DNA of 64,000 nt. Origin: Combretum micranthum. Taxonomy: Eukaryota > Streptophyta > Magnoliopsida > Myrtales > Combretaceae. Shown here in pieces: positions 23,123-35,053 of this stretch. The stretch is from contig JAMXBD010002826.1 of assembly GCA_024138025.1 (NCBI GenBank), forward strand, positions 95,259-159,258, given 5' to 3'. The stretch's first letter is position 1. Each line of letters starts with the position of its first letter. The notes beneath the pieces are model-generated. The model was not told where the DNA came from and did no database searches. It worked only from the letters and a program-made list of their open reading frames with translations. Position numbers and translations under genes: made by a program.

Positions 23123-24590
23123 TTATTTTCTGCTTACCTTCTGCTTTCTTTGCTTTACTTCTGCTTTACTTTCTGATATATCAGATTGTTGATCTTTCTC
23201 CAAAGTACCTTCTGCTTTACTTTCTGACATATCAGAACTTATTCTTCCTTTCACTTCAGAAGTAAAACGGTTATCTTTGTTCATAGGTGCAAGCATTTCA
23301 TCATCATAAATCATCTTTCATATCAATGAATCGCACATTTATAGATTCTTCAACTACTTTTGTTGTTTTATTATAAACACGATATGCTTTACTATATTGT
23401 GAATATCCTAGAAAAATTGCTTCATCAGATCTTTCATCAAATTTTCCAAGATTATGTGCATTCTTTTTCACAAAACATGTACAACCAAATACATGAAGAT
23501 ATGATACTGATGGTTTTCTACCACGAAACAATTCATATGATGTTTTTGTAGTTAGAGGTCTAATGTATATTCTATTCATAATATAACATGCAGTTGAAAC
23601 GGCTTCAGCCCAAAAATGTTCAGCTATTTTGCTTTCATTTAACATAGAACGAGTCATCTCTTGAATAGTTCTATTCTTTCTTTCTACTACACCATTTTGT
23701 TGTGGTGTATAAGGTGCTGAAAAATTGTGACTTATTCCATGTTCTTCACAAAATGAGATAAACATAGCATTATCAAATTCGTTCCATGATCAGTTCTTAA
23801 TGAAATAATAGATAGTCCTTTTTCATTTTGAATTTGTTTAGCAAACTTATGAAATGTTTCAAAAGTGTCAGATTTGTGTTTTAAAAAGAACACCCATGTA
23901 TATCTAGAAAAATCGTCTACTATGACTAGTCCATATTTGCTACCTCCTAGACTCCTAGTTCTAGTAGGTCCAAACAAATCTAGATGCAAAAGCTCAAGAG
24001 GTCTTTTTGTTGAAATCACATTTATACATTTATGAGAAACTGAGACCATCTTGTTCTTTAAACATGTTGAACACTTTACATCATGCTTTATGTTTATTTT
24101 AGGTAAACCAACAACAATATTTCTTTTTGAAAGTTTTTCTAAGTGATTGAAATTTACATGACCAAGTTTTCTATGCCAAACATGTATACTATCATTCATA
24201 GATAAGAAGCAATATTCAATACTCATATCAGATGGAGTAATTAGATACACATTCCTTTTTCTAAATCCTTCAAACAATTTAATTCCATTAGAATCGTATG
24301 CAAAACACTTGTCCTTTTCAAAATTTATTTGATAACCTTTATCACATAATTGACTTATACTTAAGAGATTATGTTTTAAACACTTTAACCAAAGAAACAT
24401 TCTCAATCATGTAAGGAGAATAACCAATTGTTCCTTGACCAATTATCTTACCACGACTGTCATCACCAAATCTCACATACCCTTTTTCTTTCCATATTAG
24501 ACTAGTAAACAAGGAAGCATCTCCAGTCATGTGGCCTGAACATCCACTGTCCAAGTACCATGTTCCTTTTATTTTTGCTCCTTGTTCCTA
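23123..24590 (-). pseudogene. pol: Copia protease and integrase (copy B)
   Basis: Protease LDSGCSGHMTGDASLF at 24510-24560. Integrase zinc site H-H-C-C (HRKLGHVNFNHL...CSTC), core LHLDLFGP, LRTDHGT, and NGVVERKNRTI with the catalytic Glu, then FWAEAVSTACYIMNR and HVFGCTCFV. The linker to RT has the ESKAEG repeats. Frameshifts at about 24369, 23760 and 23310 separate four open pieces. A Gly-Pro-Thr-Arg DNA-binding region is present. Less damaged than copy A. Confidence 0.85.
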
Positions 24591-24938
24591 CAAAATATAA
24601 ACAAGGTGATCAAACCCTTTTAGGAACCCAAACAAACTTGGGTTCTTTAAAAATCAAGCTCGTTTTATCTTGTTTCTTAACTTGATATGTACTGAGCTTG
24701 TTTCTTTTGTAGAAACAAAATTTTTCAATATGACCTATTTTGTTACAAAAAGAGCATGAATATGTATGTGTATAATACCTTTGATTTGATTTTTGATAGT
24801 GATTTCGTTTTGGATAAATGTTAGATTCATACCTGTTCCCTCTGCTATACCTTCTGAGTCTGCCTCTGCCGTCGCTGTTCTTGTGTTTTTAAGATGATGA
24901 ACAGTACTTTCGACATTTCCAGATCTTTGGGCTTTAAC
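24591..24938 (-). pseudogene. gag: Copia gag C terminus with second zinc knuckle (copy B)
   Basis: Same segment as 10401-10774 of copy A: basic region and knuckle CSFCNKIGHIEKFC. Single-base differences (an extra G near 24617, an extra base near 24595) shift the frame at its end relative to copy A. Confidence 0.7.
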
Positions 24939-24943
24939 AAATG

Positions 24944-26495
24944 TGTTGGTCCGAAAAGAAAACCAAGAGGGGGGTGAATTGGTTATTTAATAAAATTTAA
25001 CCTTTTTCAAATTCAACCAAATTCACTTCGCTTAGTTACTCAAATTAAATGGCTTCTAAAACTCTATTTTAAATATATTGATAAATTTTGAATAATATCA
25101 GACAAGATCAAGTTTGCAAATAATTAAAATAATATGTTAATAAAAATTTATTTTGCTCCCAGTTACTCTCTGACTGATCTTTGAGTTCAATGTTCAGTAG
25201 AACTTAAATTTCCAGTTACTCTCTGCTTGGTCTTCTGAGTTTATAATGCAGCAAGAATAAACAATAAAATATGCACGAAATTAAAAAGATAAGGTAGAAA
25301 AGAGATTGCAAGATCGATTATAGTGGTTCCGCCTCGAGCGTCAATCCTCTCTTCTAGCTCCAAGCCGGGAACCCGTATTCCACACCGGTATGTTCCACTA
25401 TTTCCAAAAGAAATGAGAATACAAGCTTGTTCTTCAACAAAGAACTTCAAACACTCTGCTCAGCCTATCTAGCTTCACTCAAGCTATTTACTGATCTACA
25501 GAGACTAAATGTAACTCTCACTTCTACACAAATCTCATTCAAGATATACAATGCTTTGAAACAAAAGAATAAACGTTTCTAAAATTTCAGCTCAAGGAAA
25601 ATTTCGAATGACAGTAATTTGCAAGAGATTCTCAAGGCTTTTGATTATTCTCTTTTTCACTCACTCTATCTTCATGTCTTCGAGATATTTAAATTTAAAA
25701 TTCTCCTTCTTCTTCGGTTGAAAACGGTTCGTGAATTCGAATTCAAAACAATTGGATAGATGATAATCTCCAGTAGTTCCTGATTTTGTGCTTGATATAC
25801 TTCTGTGATTATCCAAATCTTATCTTGCTGTTGATAACGTTGATGTTTATCCATATCATTGTTAGACCATCTGAAGATAGACTTTCTCGTGAAATATCTT
25901 CTAAATCCCAAAAGAATAGGATAGAATCTTTCCTTCTTGATCTGACTGTCAAACTTGATAACAAAACGAATTCTATAACATCATTGAATATAAACCCAAG
26001 CCATAAATAACATACATAATCTGATCTTTGATTAATTTAATTTTTCTGTCATAAGCTTTGAGTTTTTATACGTTGATAAAAAAATCGAATCCCCTTGGAT
26101 ATAATAACCAACTTTGTGGAACATTTGAATGTATTACCCAAATACACTCAACTTTGGAGCTGGGTCTTCAAAATAATAAAATAATTTTGAAAGATTCGAA
26201 CTGTGATCTTTTTGTGCGAATCCTGTTCTTGTTCCCAGTTTACCTTCTCTGAGCAGTTTTGTTTTGTCGCTCAGCCGTTTCACTCTCTGAGTTTCCTTAT
26301 GAATTCTATTTTGCTTTCTATTTTGTCTTGAACTACTTTCTGATTTATCTTTAAATTTTCATAACTTCTTGCTTAGCTCTTGAAAACTCTTACTTCACTT
26401 ATCACATTAAATGTGAGATTTCTGCATACTCAAAAATCATTAGTAATACTTAATCTTTTTGTTATCATCAAAACATCAAAAGAGAAATACTAACA
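24944..26495 (-). mobile_element. Solo copia LTR nested in gag (1552 bp, TSD AAATG), twin of 10775-12342
   Basis: Same boundaries, same orientation and same AAATG duplication (24939-24943 and 26496-26500) as in copy A. It therefore inserted once, before the host element was duplicated. It is about 16 bases shorter than its twin through scattered one-base losses. Confidence 0.9.
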
Positions 26496-26500
26496 AAATG

Positions 26501-27947
26501 TTGTCCTTTTTACATTATTTGAAGAACTACAGTTCATATCCATCCCAGATTTTATACATGAAGTCTTTGACTATTAATTAACATATTCAACTTCTTACCA
26601 CTCTCATTAAATTTGTTGAACGTGTTCTGATAGATCGACAAATCCTCTACTCGATCATTTAGTTCTCTTATTCGTTTTTAATACTTCATTTTCCTTCCTT
26701 AAGGCATCGGTTTTATTAAACAATTTCTCATTATCATTCTTCAACATATCATTTCATCGATGATTAACTTGTTTGTTTGGCGCATAACATCCTTCTCATT
26801 TTTGATGCTTTTTCCCATATCTAGTTTAGATATCTTAGAATTTGCCTTTTTAAGTGCTCTAAGAAGTTTCTTCATTTCAGAATACATGAAAATCACTCAA
26901 TTCTTCATCAGAATCAATACGTACCTCGGAAGCTGCCATGAGACAAAGATTGCTTCTTCTTCGTCTTCACTTTCACCTTCTGATTCACCTTCTGAGGCGT
27001 CGAGGTCACTCCATGTAGCCATCATTGCATGACTTTTCTTTTTGAATTTCTTCATCTTCTTCTTAAGAATTGGACATTCGTATTTGATGTGGCCTGGTTG
27101 TTTGCATTCAAGCAAACAATTTCTTTCTTTCCTTCTTTTCTTCTTTTTTCTTTGAAGTTCTTCTGAAACATATTTGTTATCTTTTTTGAAATTTTTGAAT
27201 TCTTACCTTTGAAGAACTTGTTCAATATTCTAGCTAACATGGCCGACATTTCCTCAAAGTCATCATCAAAATCAGATTCATCATTGACTACTTTCTTTGC
27301 TTTGAATGCTATTGCTTTTGGACTTTCTTCAACTTCCTCTTCGTGTGAAGATGTGACTCATAGGCTAGCAATTTCTCCCTCAATTGACTTAGGCTCAGCT
27401 TGTTCAAGTCTTGAGCTTCCTCAATCGCGGTTTTTTTGCATCCCATGACTTTGGTAAAATCCTGAGTATTTTCCTGACAGATCAGGATCATTCATTTCTT
27501 TCCAAGAGAGGTTACTTCATTAGTAATGCAGTAAAGCGATAAAAACTTCTTTTATTTTTCATTAGGCTTGATCTTGAACAATTCATATTGTTGTATCAAA
27601 GCATTGATTTTTGTTTCCTTGATAGTGTTAGTTCCTTCATAAGTATTAGATAAAGTGTCCCAAATATCCTTTGCTGTTTCACAAGAAGAAATCAGATAAA
27701 ATTCAGAAGGGGCTATTGTAGTAAGTAAGAGATTCTTAGCCATGTTGTTCCTTTCTATGATCTTTAATTCAGCAGTAGTATATGTATCATCATCAGTCAT
27801 AGTCACTGGAATATCTCCAAATGCAATCACCTGCCAAGAAGCATAGTCATTAGCTTTCACATAGGTAGACATGCGCATTTTCCAATATAGGTAATTTGAT
27901 CCATCAAAATATGGAGCTCGGTTAATAGCAATGTTATTTTCAGCCAT
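26501..27947 (-). pseudogene. gag: Copia gag N-terminal and central part (copy B)
   Basis: ATG at 27947. The first 131 codons are open (MAENNIAINRAPYFDGSNY, WDTLSNTYEGT, IQQYELFKIKPNEK). Then come frame breaks around 27552, 27309, 27052 and repeatedly through the coiled-coil part (26520-26900). CYECKQPGH has lost a base here, and the acidic SEGESEGESEDEEE run is kept. Almost all differences from copy A in 26520-26900 are single-base losses in this copy. Confidence 0.8.
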
Positions 27948-27980
27948 TTGAAAAGATCACTCAAATAAAATAAATGAGAA

Positions 27981-27996
27981 CCGCTCTGATACCAAT
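27981..27996 (-). other. Copia primer binding site (tRNA-Met), copy B
   Basis: ATTGGTATCAGAGCGG on the minus strand, directly after the LTR terminus at 27997, as in copy A. Confidence 0.85.
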
Positions 27997-29593
27997 TGTT
28001 GGTCCCGAAAAGATAACCAAGAGGGGGGGTGAATTGGTTATAAAAACTTGTTTAAAAAAATAATATTTCAAACAAAATCCACACCACTTGATTATACTAT
28101 AAAATGGCTTTAGATTTTTCTCGTAAATATGAAAATCACAAATGAACACTTAAAAACAACACAATAGATCAAAACACAATGCTCAAGCACTTGAAAAATA
28201 AGTTTGAGTTCTAAATGTTTTCTTCTTGGAACTTTCTGAAATACCCTCTGATTAACCCTCTGACTCAAGAACAATAATTACACTACTCTCTGCTTCACTT
28301 TCTGACTCAAGAACACATGCAGCAAGTGAAATTAAATTTGCACGAAAATAAAAAGAGATGAGAGAAGAGATAGCAAATTCTATATATAGAGGTTCCGCCT
28401 TGGCGTCAATCCTCTCTTCCAGCTCCAAGCCAGGGTCACCGGTAATCCACACCGATTTTGTTCACTAATCCAATCAATGAAAATCGTTACAAGAAGTTCA
28501 CAATTCACTCAGCTTGATTCTCTTAAACAATCAAACTACTAAGCCTACTTGCAACTCACAATCACTCAAACAAAAAGTAATTCAAAATCTGAGGAAAACA
28601 ATAACAATCCTCTACAGTGTTGCAACGAAGAAGATGAACAGTAACGAATACACAATTTCGCTCTTTTTCTTTTTCGAATGTTATCCTCTATGTGTTGTTG
28701 TTTCTGACTTGAAGCTCCTGGATTTTATTTGTTTCCTTCAACGTTCGAATTTGAATTTTCCAGATAAGCCTCAATTTCAAATTTCCGAGAAAGACGATAT
28801 GATAAGCTCTGTTTCCATATTTTTCGTATGGCATAATCCCTTCAAGTTTATCTTCATAAGCTGCCTTGCTTTTGAAATTAGAACTTCTGATAAACTTCCA
28901 TAAGATTGGGATAACCTTAAATCACTATAATCCTGCATAAAATTCTCAAACAAAAGAAATTCGAAACACTTTTCCGTTGAACTCATCTGTCACTGTTCAT
29001 GCTTCATCTTCTTTTATTACCGCTCATCAGATTTATTGATTCTAATCTGATTTCAGACAAACTCTATAATTTCTCGCTTGTGTCTTATCCTTTATTTATG
29101 TAATATATTTCCTTCATTTACTCTTATGCAATTCATCCAAAATATTCAGAATAAGAAATAAACTTGAATTGTCATGATTATATTTAAATCCATAAAATGA
29201 AAACCCTATGGATATTGAACCAACTTATGTGGAACAGATTGAATATATTTCCCAAATACATCCAATCTTTGGAGCTAGGTCTTCAATGGATCGATTAAAA
29301 CTTGTTTTTCTTCATAAAAAAATTATATCACACTTTCTGACTTTTACTTCTGATATACCTTCTGCAGATTATATTGTACCTTCTGACTTTGCTTCTGATA
29401 TACCTTCTGCATTGGTTTAAGAACTTGTTTATAAGCAATGTACCTTCTGCCTCACTTTCTAAGTATTCTTCTGAGTTGTGTAAAGAATTAATTTCTAAAC
29501 TTCTTGACAAATTTTCTGACAAACACAACTCAAAATAATTGTTATTTCATTCTTTTTGTTATCATCAAAATCTATAATTGAGAAAAACCAACA
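27997..29593 (-). repeat. Copia LTR-1: 5' LTR of copy B and 3' LTR of copy C (1597 bp)
   Basis: Same terminal bases and length as LTR-2. PPT on one side, PBS on the other, so it too is shared by two internal regions. Confidence 0.9.
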
Positions 29594-29608
29594 TTCTCCC
29601 CCTTTTTG
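29594..29608 (-). other. Copia polypurine tract (copy C)
   Basis: CAAAAAGGGGGAGAA on the minus strand immediately before LTR-1. Confidence 0.85.
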
Positions 29609-30022
29609 ATGATAACAAAACTCATATATAAACAAAATCATAAAATTCGAAGACAAGGTGCGTGATCATCAGAATGTCATAAACTATATCCTGCAAAATA
29701 ATGCCATCATAACTCATATAATCATATATCTAGATAAAATAATACCATCATATCTCATATAATCATATATCTAGATAAATATTTAATTTAGTTTATTTTG
29801 TTTATCTTTTCTCCCCCTTTTTGTTAGCATCAAAGAAACCAATCATTAAATTAAATTTACTCCCCTTACTATATGCCAAAAGATAGAAAATGCATTAATA
29901 CGAATTAAAGATAGCAACTAAGGTTATAAATGCATAGTCTTTAGAAAAAAAAAAAACAGAAATAGGCACATAGTCAGAAAAACAAAAGAAGTTTAGTTTT
30001 TAATTGGTGGAATTTTCGTTGC
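29609..30022 (-). other. Spacer between ORF3 and polypurine tract (copy C)
   Basis: About 414 bases, almost identical to 15480-15894, including the duplicated ATCATATATCTAGATAAA word and the second pyrimidine tract. No ORF. Confidence 0.5.
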
Positions 30023-31913
30023 TTACTTCTTCTTCCTTGCGGGAAGAGTTCGTCTCACAGGGATTTTTGGTTCAGCTTGTGAAGTGTCAGGTTGAGTTGA
30101 GCTGGGAGGTTGGTTAAGATGCAAAATGTTCTCAGCAACTTGATGTGTAGGAAGAATTTGAGCAGGAATGAGATGCATTGCTTCTAAGGCATCTGAAGCT
30201 TGAGTTTGGGAATGATCAGAAGGTTTAGGAACTTCAACCGTGGTACCCTGAATTTCCTTATTGTGAGTACCATGAACACCTTCTTCGGAGTGCTGCATTT
30301 CTTCTTCCTGTACTGGAGCTAGTGGTTCATTGGTGGTCTCACTTATTGGAGCTTGAGTACTGATTGCTGGTTCACTGATGCTCTGTGGAACAACTGGAAT
30401 ATCAGCAATAATATCTTCTTCAGATATGACTTTAGGTTGTCCAATAGGGTGTGAGTCTTGTTGATTTTGTGTACTGATAGCTTGAAGAATTGATTTGGTT
30501 AAATCGGTCTTCAAACCATCGAATTTTTGATCAATTATGTCCAACAACTCAGATTTTAAACCTTCTTTGGATGTTTCTCCTAGAGGAACCGCACTTTCTG
30601 AGTCACTCTCTGACTCAGTATCAGCAAATACTTTTCGCCTTCTCTTATCTCAAATTTACCTCCAGTCCTTATTTCATGGGATTTCTTTCTCTTCCCCAAC
30701 ATTTTTTCTTTTCCTGCTCTTTTAGAAAGCAAATCCTCTTTCATTTTCTTGCCTCGCACTCTCTGATCTATCCTCTGCCTCTAGGAGCAATTCACATTCA
30801 GCTAGAGATTTGATCTTTTGCCAATCAAACTTGAATTTAAAATATTTAGGATGACGATACCAAGAACCATCCTTAGAGAACCAAAATTTTTCAGAAACAA
30901 GTATTCCCATTTTCTTTGTATTAAGTTCTCCAAACTTCTTTAAACCGACTGTCGATTTAAAATTTTTGGTAACTTAATTTTCTTGAAATTGAAAAGTTTC
31001 ATCAAAAGATTTCCATAGGGCTTGTTTCGTCGAGTTCTCCACATATGTTTCAAGATTATGGTTGGTATGTCTAAATTTAAATTCTTTTTGATTGCTAAAA
31101 TGATCAATCCTTCTCTATGGAAATCGTTGTTGTGCTACCCATCTTAGGTAAAATGCAATCCACAATGGCTTTATGCAACAGACGTATCAGCAATTCAAAG
31201 TCAGTGGAAAATATGTCCTTTTCCTTAAAACTTCCAATCCCATCATTCAGCTCTGTAAAAATCTCATTTTTGGATAGACTTATCAACCTAGCATCGTCAT
31301 TACAATCTTTCATAGCAAAACAATCAACGAGATCCTTCCTCGTGATTTTAATAGCTTTCCCAACAACTTTAGATTTTAAAGAAAGATCATTCATTTGTTC
31401 CAGATGTTCATAAAATTCCTTTATAATCTTCTCATTAACTATTTCCAAAATGCTACACAACTTCTTGCATCCAACTCTATTCAGCCAGTGATGCAAATAA
31501 AATCCATTTGATGCGAAGAACTTAAAGTCTATAAAAGAACATTCTCTGACCTTGTTAGGGATCCTCGTTGAAGTTGATATTGAGGAAGCTTTTCTTTTCT
31601 TTGTGGTTGTGGTTTGTGCAGGGGTATCCTCTGATTCAGTATGTTCTGAGTCATCCTCTGACTCAGGCTTTGAGGGTTCAGGGGATTCTTGTTCGTCTTT
31701 GTGAGGTGATAGGGTTTCTTGAACTTCATCGTCCTTAGCTTCTGAGTCATCATGTCGTTCTTTAGAACGAGATTCTCTGATCTCTCCCTCGTTGATAGAT
31801 GTTTCAATTAGTTCTTCAGAACTTGAGGATGTATCCGCAATTTGTATTTTCTCAGAAACTTTCTTGGATTTAAAACCTTTGGCCAGAATTCGAGTTGATT
31901 TTCGTGGAGCCAT
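30023..31913 (-). pseudogene. ORF3 (env-position ORF), copy C, frameshifted
   Basis: ATG at 31913-31911, about 190 bases after the RNase H stop. The first 269 codons are open: MAPRKSTRILAKGF, disordered Ser/Glu-rich segment, KKRKASS nuclear-signal-like basic run at about residue 105-115, then the ordered Transposase_32-like core (IDFKFFASNGFYLHHWL, FYEHLEQMND, ITRKDLVDCFA). The frame is lost near 31104 and regained at 30910-30722 and 30547-30023 (LLDIIDQKFDGLKTDL, then Gln/Pro-rich, ending LPARKKK). Total about 630 codons. No membrane segment is evident. The function of ORF3 in such elements is unknown to me. Confidence 0.7.
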
Positions 31914-32103
31914 GCTTAGGGTTTGGTTTTTTGAAATGAAAAAGATAGACAGAAAGAGATTGTTTTGAGAGGGAAAAGAAGAGGCAAATGAAAGGCCTTA
32001 AAAGAAAGGTGTTACGGGAATATGCAACAATAAATTGCGCCTTAAATTCCGACAATATTGAATATTATTTATTTATTAACATTTTTTTAATATATTATTA
32101 ATT

Positions 32104-32833
32104 TTAAAAAGGAAAACACATACCTACTTCATTCCTTAGAATTTCAAATCTTGTTTTATCCAAAGGTTTAGTAAAAATATCCGCATACTGATTTTCAGTT
32201 GATACAAACTCAATATTAATATTTCCATTTTGAACATGATCTCTGATAAAATGATGTCTAATTTCTATATGTTTAGATCTAGAATGATGCACAGGATTTT
32301 TTGTTAAATTAATTGCACTTGTATTATCACATCTTATTGAAATATTCTTATAGTCTAAACCAAAATCCAATAATTGTTGTTTAATCCACAGAATTTGTGC
32401 ACAACAATTTCCAATTGAAACATACTCAGCTTCTGCTGTGGATAAAGCAACTGAATTCTGTTTTTTAGAAGACCAGGAAATTAGCTTGTTTCCTAAAAAT
32501 TGACAAGTTCCAGAAGTACTTTTCCTGTCAATTTTGCATCCTGCATAATCAGCATCTGAGTATCCAATCAAATCAAAATTTTCATTCTTGGGATACCAAA
32601 TTCCTAATTTTACAGTACATGCAATATATTTAAAAATTCTTTTCACAGCTTTTAAATGTGTCTCAGTTGGATTACTTTGAAATCTTGCACAAATGCATAC
32701 AGAAAATAAAATATCTGGTCTAGATGCAGTCAAATATAAGAGAGAACCAATCAAACTTCTGTATAGTTTTTCATTAACTTTCTTACCTTGAGAATCAGTA
32801 TCTAACCTGATTGATGAACTCATTGGTGTAGCA
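32104..32833 (-). CDS. pol: Copia RNase H and RT C-terminal end (copy C), 5' truncated
   Basis: An open frame of about 243 codons: TPMSSSIRLDTD, YRSLIGSLLYLTASRPDILFS, then RNase H with GYSDADYAGC (first catalytic Asp), STSGTCQFLG, ALSTAEAEY (Glu), RCDNTSA (Asp), SKHIEIRHHFIRD (His) and TENQYADIFTKPL, stop at 32104. It is the best-preserved RNase H in the window. Upstream RT is missing: the copia sequence stops at 32832 and the open frame runs on into gypsy LTR, whose 12 codons supply a chance Met (from 32868). Confidence 0.85.
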
Positions 32834-33040
32834 TCCTTACAACTACTCATTTCAATTTTCTTTTCCAAGAAATTTTGTCTCTTAAATAATTATTACATTT
32901 ATTACATTTTCATTTACTAAATTACAAATACCAAATTTTTAAACACACACACATAAAGTGTGGCCGGCGGCCCCCCCTAGTTTCCCTCTCAATTAAATTA
33001 TTTTTACTTCATTTTTATTAACTAAACCCTAATACACTTA

Positions 33041-33050
33041 ATATATATAC
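33041..33050 (+). promoter_or_regulatory. TATA-like box of G1 5' LTR
   Basis: ATATATATAC in the context CACTTAATATATATACTAAA. A pyrimidine-rich leader follows, ending CCATTG before the donor-like GTATGTG at 33208. Confidence 0.5.
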
Positions 33051-34663
33051 TAAATATTCTCTCTCTCTCTTCATTTTCTTCTTGTTTCAAATTTGTAAAA
33101 GAACAAAACCCTCTCCTTTCTCTCTAAGTGATGCCGTGAGCCCCTCTCCCCCATTCCCTCACAACTTCAACTTATTTTCTTCTCTTTTTCACTTCAAGAC
33201 TCCATTGGTATGTGTATTTAAGCTTTGTTTCTTCCTACTCTTGTAATGGCAAAGCTATATCTTGTGTGTTTTCTCATTTAATCCCAATGAGCTCATGCTA
33301 GGGACATGAAAACACATGAACAAGAATATCAAGCCATCACAAGACATGGATCTAATGTTTACATGTGTTTTTGTTAAGATCTCATCTTGTTCATGCATGT
33401 GAAGTAGTGATCTTGCATATATATTGTTGTTCATGCCATGAGATCCATGATTTATGCATCATACTTAGTAGATCTAAAGTTTAGATACCCACATTGTCAT
33501 TTACATGTATGATCATAGAGTTATTTTTATTTTCATGCATTGATGATCACAAAAATGTAGTCTTGTATATGTATAGAGATGTTAGATAGTGGATATTCAT
33601 ATATAGAAGGCAAGAACATTGAAAAAGGAAGGACTTTGTCAAATATGAAATGTTGAAAATTCGGATGAAATGGAAACCCTACTTTGAAAACCACCAAAAT
33701 CATTTTTAAACTCATATTTCATAAGAAAATGAAGGGTATGTGTAATAGGCATGTTGAAGGAATTATTTTCATGAGTTTAGATGAGTTTAGGCATAATAAA
33801 AATAAGAAAACAAGAAGTGAAGTTAGAAGGAAAAATATTGACTTTGGATGTGTAGTCAAATTCGTAATTTTGGGTAATGCCCATATAAACACTTAGTATC
33901 TAAGTTTAAATTGGATGTTTTATAAGCTAAATGAAGCCCTTAGATAATTATATATTGGAGCTTCAATTTTTAATGCATTAGACAAGTTTTCCTTAAGAAA
34001 AATGCAAGAAAATGAAATTTGGAAAATTCGGATTTTTACAAAAAGCTTGTTTAAAGACATGTTTACCAAAGAAAAATGGGAATTTTTATGCATGAATGAA
34101 GGCCATGTTAATATAGACTTTGAGAACTTATTTTCATTTAGATAACAAGGAGATTACAAGATTAAAAGTCAAGAAACCCTAAGAAGTGTAAGTGGAAGAA
34201 TAGCCTCTTAGAAATAACCTTTATGAAATTTTCTAACACTTAAGAGTTCATAAGAGTTTATTATCACAAAATCATCATGACCATGCATATATTGAGTTCA
34301 TTACACGGCATTCATGCTAGGAATTCATTTTATACCATTCATGCATGAATCATCAACTTGGAACATTTCTTATCAAAAGCAAAACGAATTTTGAATTGGA
34401 GAAATTGTGGAACAGATCTGATCCTACTGTTCCGTGCCTTGCTATTTTCAAAACTTGAAATAATACTTGAAATAGATAGATCTCTCGAAGTAGATAGAGA
34501 TCGATATAAAATTTGCGAAATTCCGAGTTAAAATGGACCAAGTTATGGCCGTTTTAAGTCGGAACTTCCGCAAATAGCGAGAAATCCGAATCCATATAGT
34601 TAGATGTATAGCTTGATTTAGTTACATAATGAGAGTCTCATTAGGATTATTCTTGCTTGGTAG

Positions 34664-34732
34664 GTGATCCGAGCAGGACGACACTCTACCTCCCGACTAT
34701 TACTACTAGGAAGATTGGCGTCCAATGGCCGA
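34664..34732 (+). other. Exon-like module in G1 5' LTR
   Basis: CTCAT box, TTGCTTGGTAG, 69 nt ending ATGGCCGA, then GTGAGT. One C is missing compared with the 3' LTR copy (GATCCGAG versus GATCCCGAG). The acceptor-like CTATTGCAG ends at 35384, making a 652 nt intron-like interval with CTTAC about 30 nt before the AG. Confidence 0.55.
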
Positions 34733-35053
34733 GTGAGTTTTACTTCCACTCTCAATTAATGAATGTGATTGTAATGTAGTGGCACTAGTGGTGTAGGCAA
34801 AGATAAAAGAAATTGTATATGCATGATGGGGTATATGGGAATTATATATGTTGTTTACTGCTGATATGTGAATTGGAACGTAAGGAATATCGAAACCGGG
34901 TGTTAAGCTATTGATGATTAGTTATATCTATGATGAATGTCTGCGAACACTTGTTGGTCACTTAAAGAATTGAATTAACGAATATTCGTTTCAATTGTAA
35001 ATTGAATCCATTCATATCACGATGGGGTTGGAGCATTCGCATTGGTTGGTTTT

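Larger units (their letters stand above)
13870..29593 (-). mobile_element. SIRE-like copia copy B, complete but interrupted
   Basis: Both LTRs, primer site, gag, pol, RNase H, ORF3 and polypurine tract are present in order. Two later insertions sit inside: a copia solo LTR in gag and a gypsy solo LTR after RNase H. Without these the element is about 10.7 kb. Its two LTRs are nearly identical. Each is shared with a neighbour copy, so no target duplication can be read at either end. Confidence 0.85.
29594..32833 (-). mobile_element. SIRE-like copia copy C (3' part only)
   Basis: RT end, RNase H, ORF3 and PPT leading into shared LTR-1. The 5' part was lost at the junction with the gypsy LTR at 32832-32834, where only CA is shared between the two sequences. 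Confidence 0.8.

Noticed and set aside
24570..24600. Programmed readthrough (TAG) between copia gag and pol in copy B
   Set aside because: The TAG is in frame only because of extra bases relative to copy A, where the end of gag differs. Not reproducible between copies.
31914..32106. SIRE1-style stop-codon suppression linking pol to ORF3
   Set aside because: The pol stop is TAA, about 190 non-coding bases with further stops follow, and ORF3 has its own ATG.
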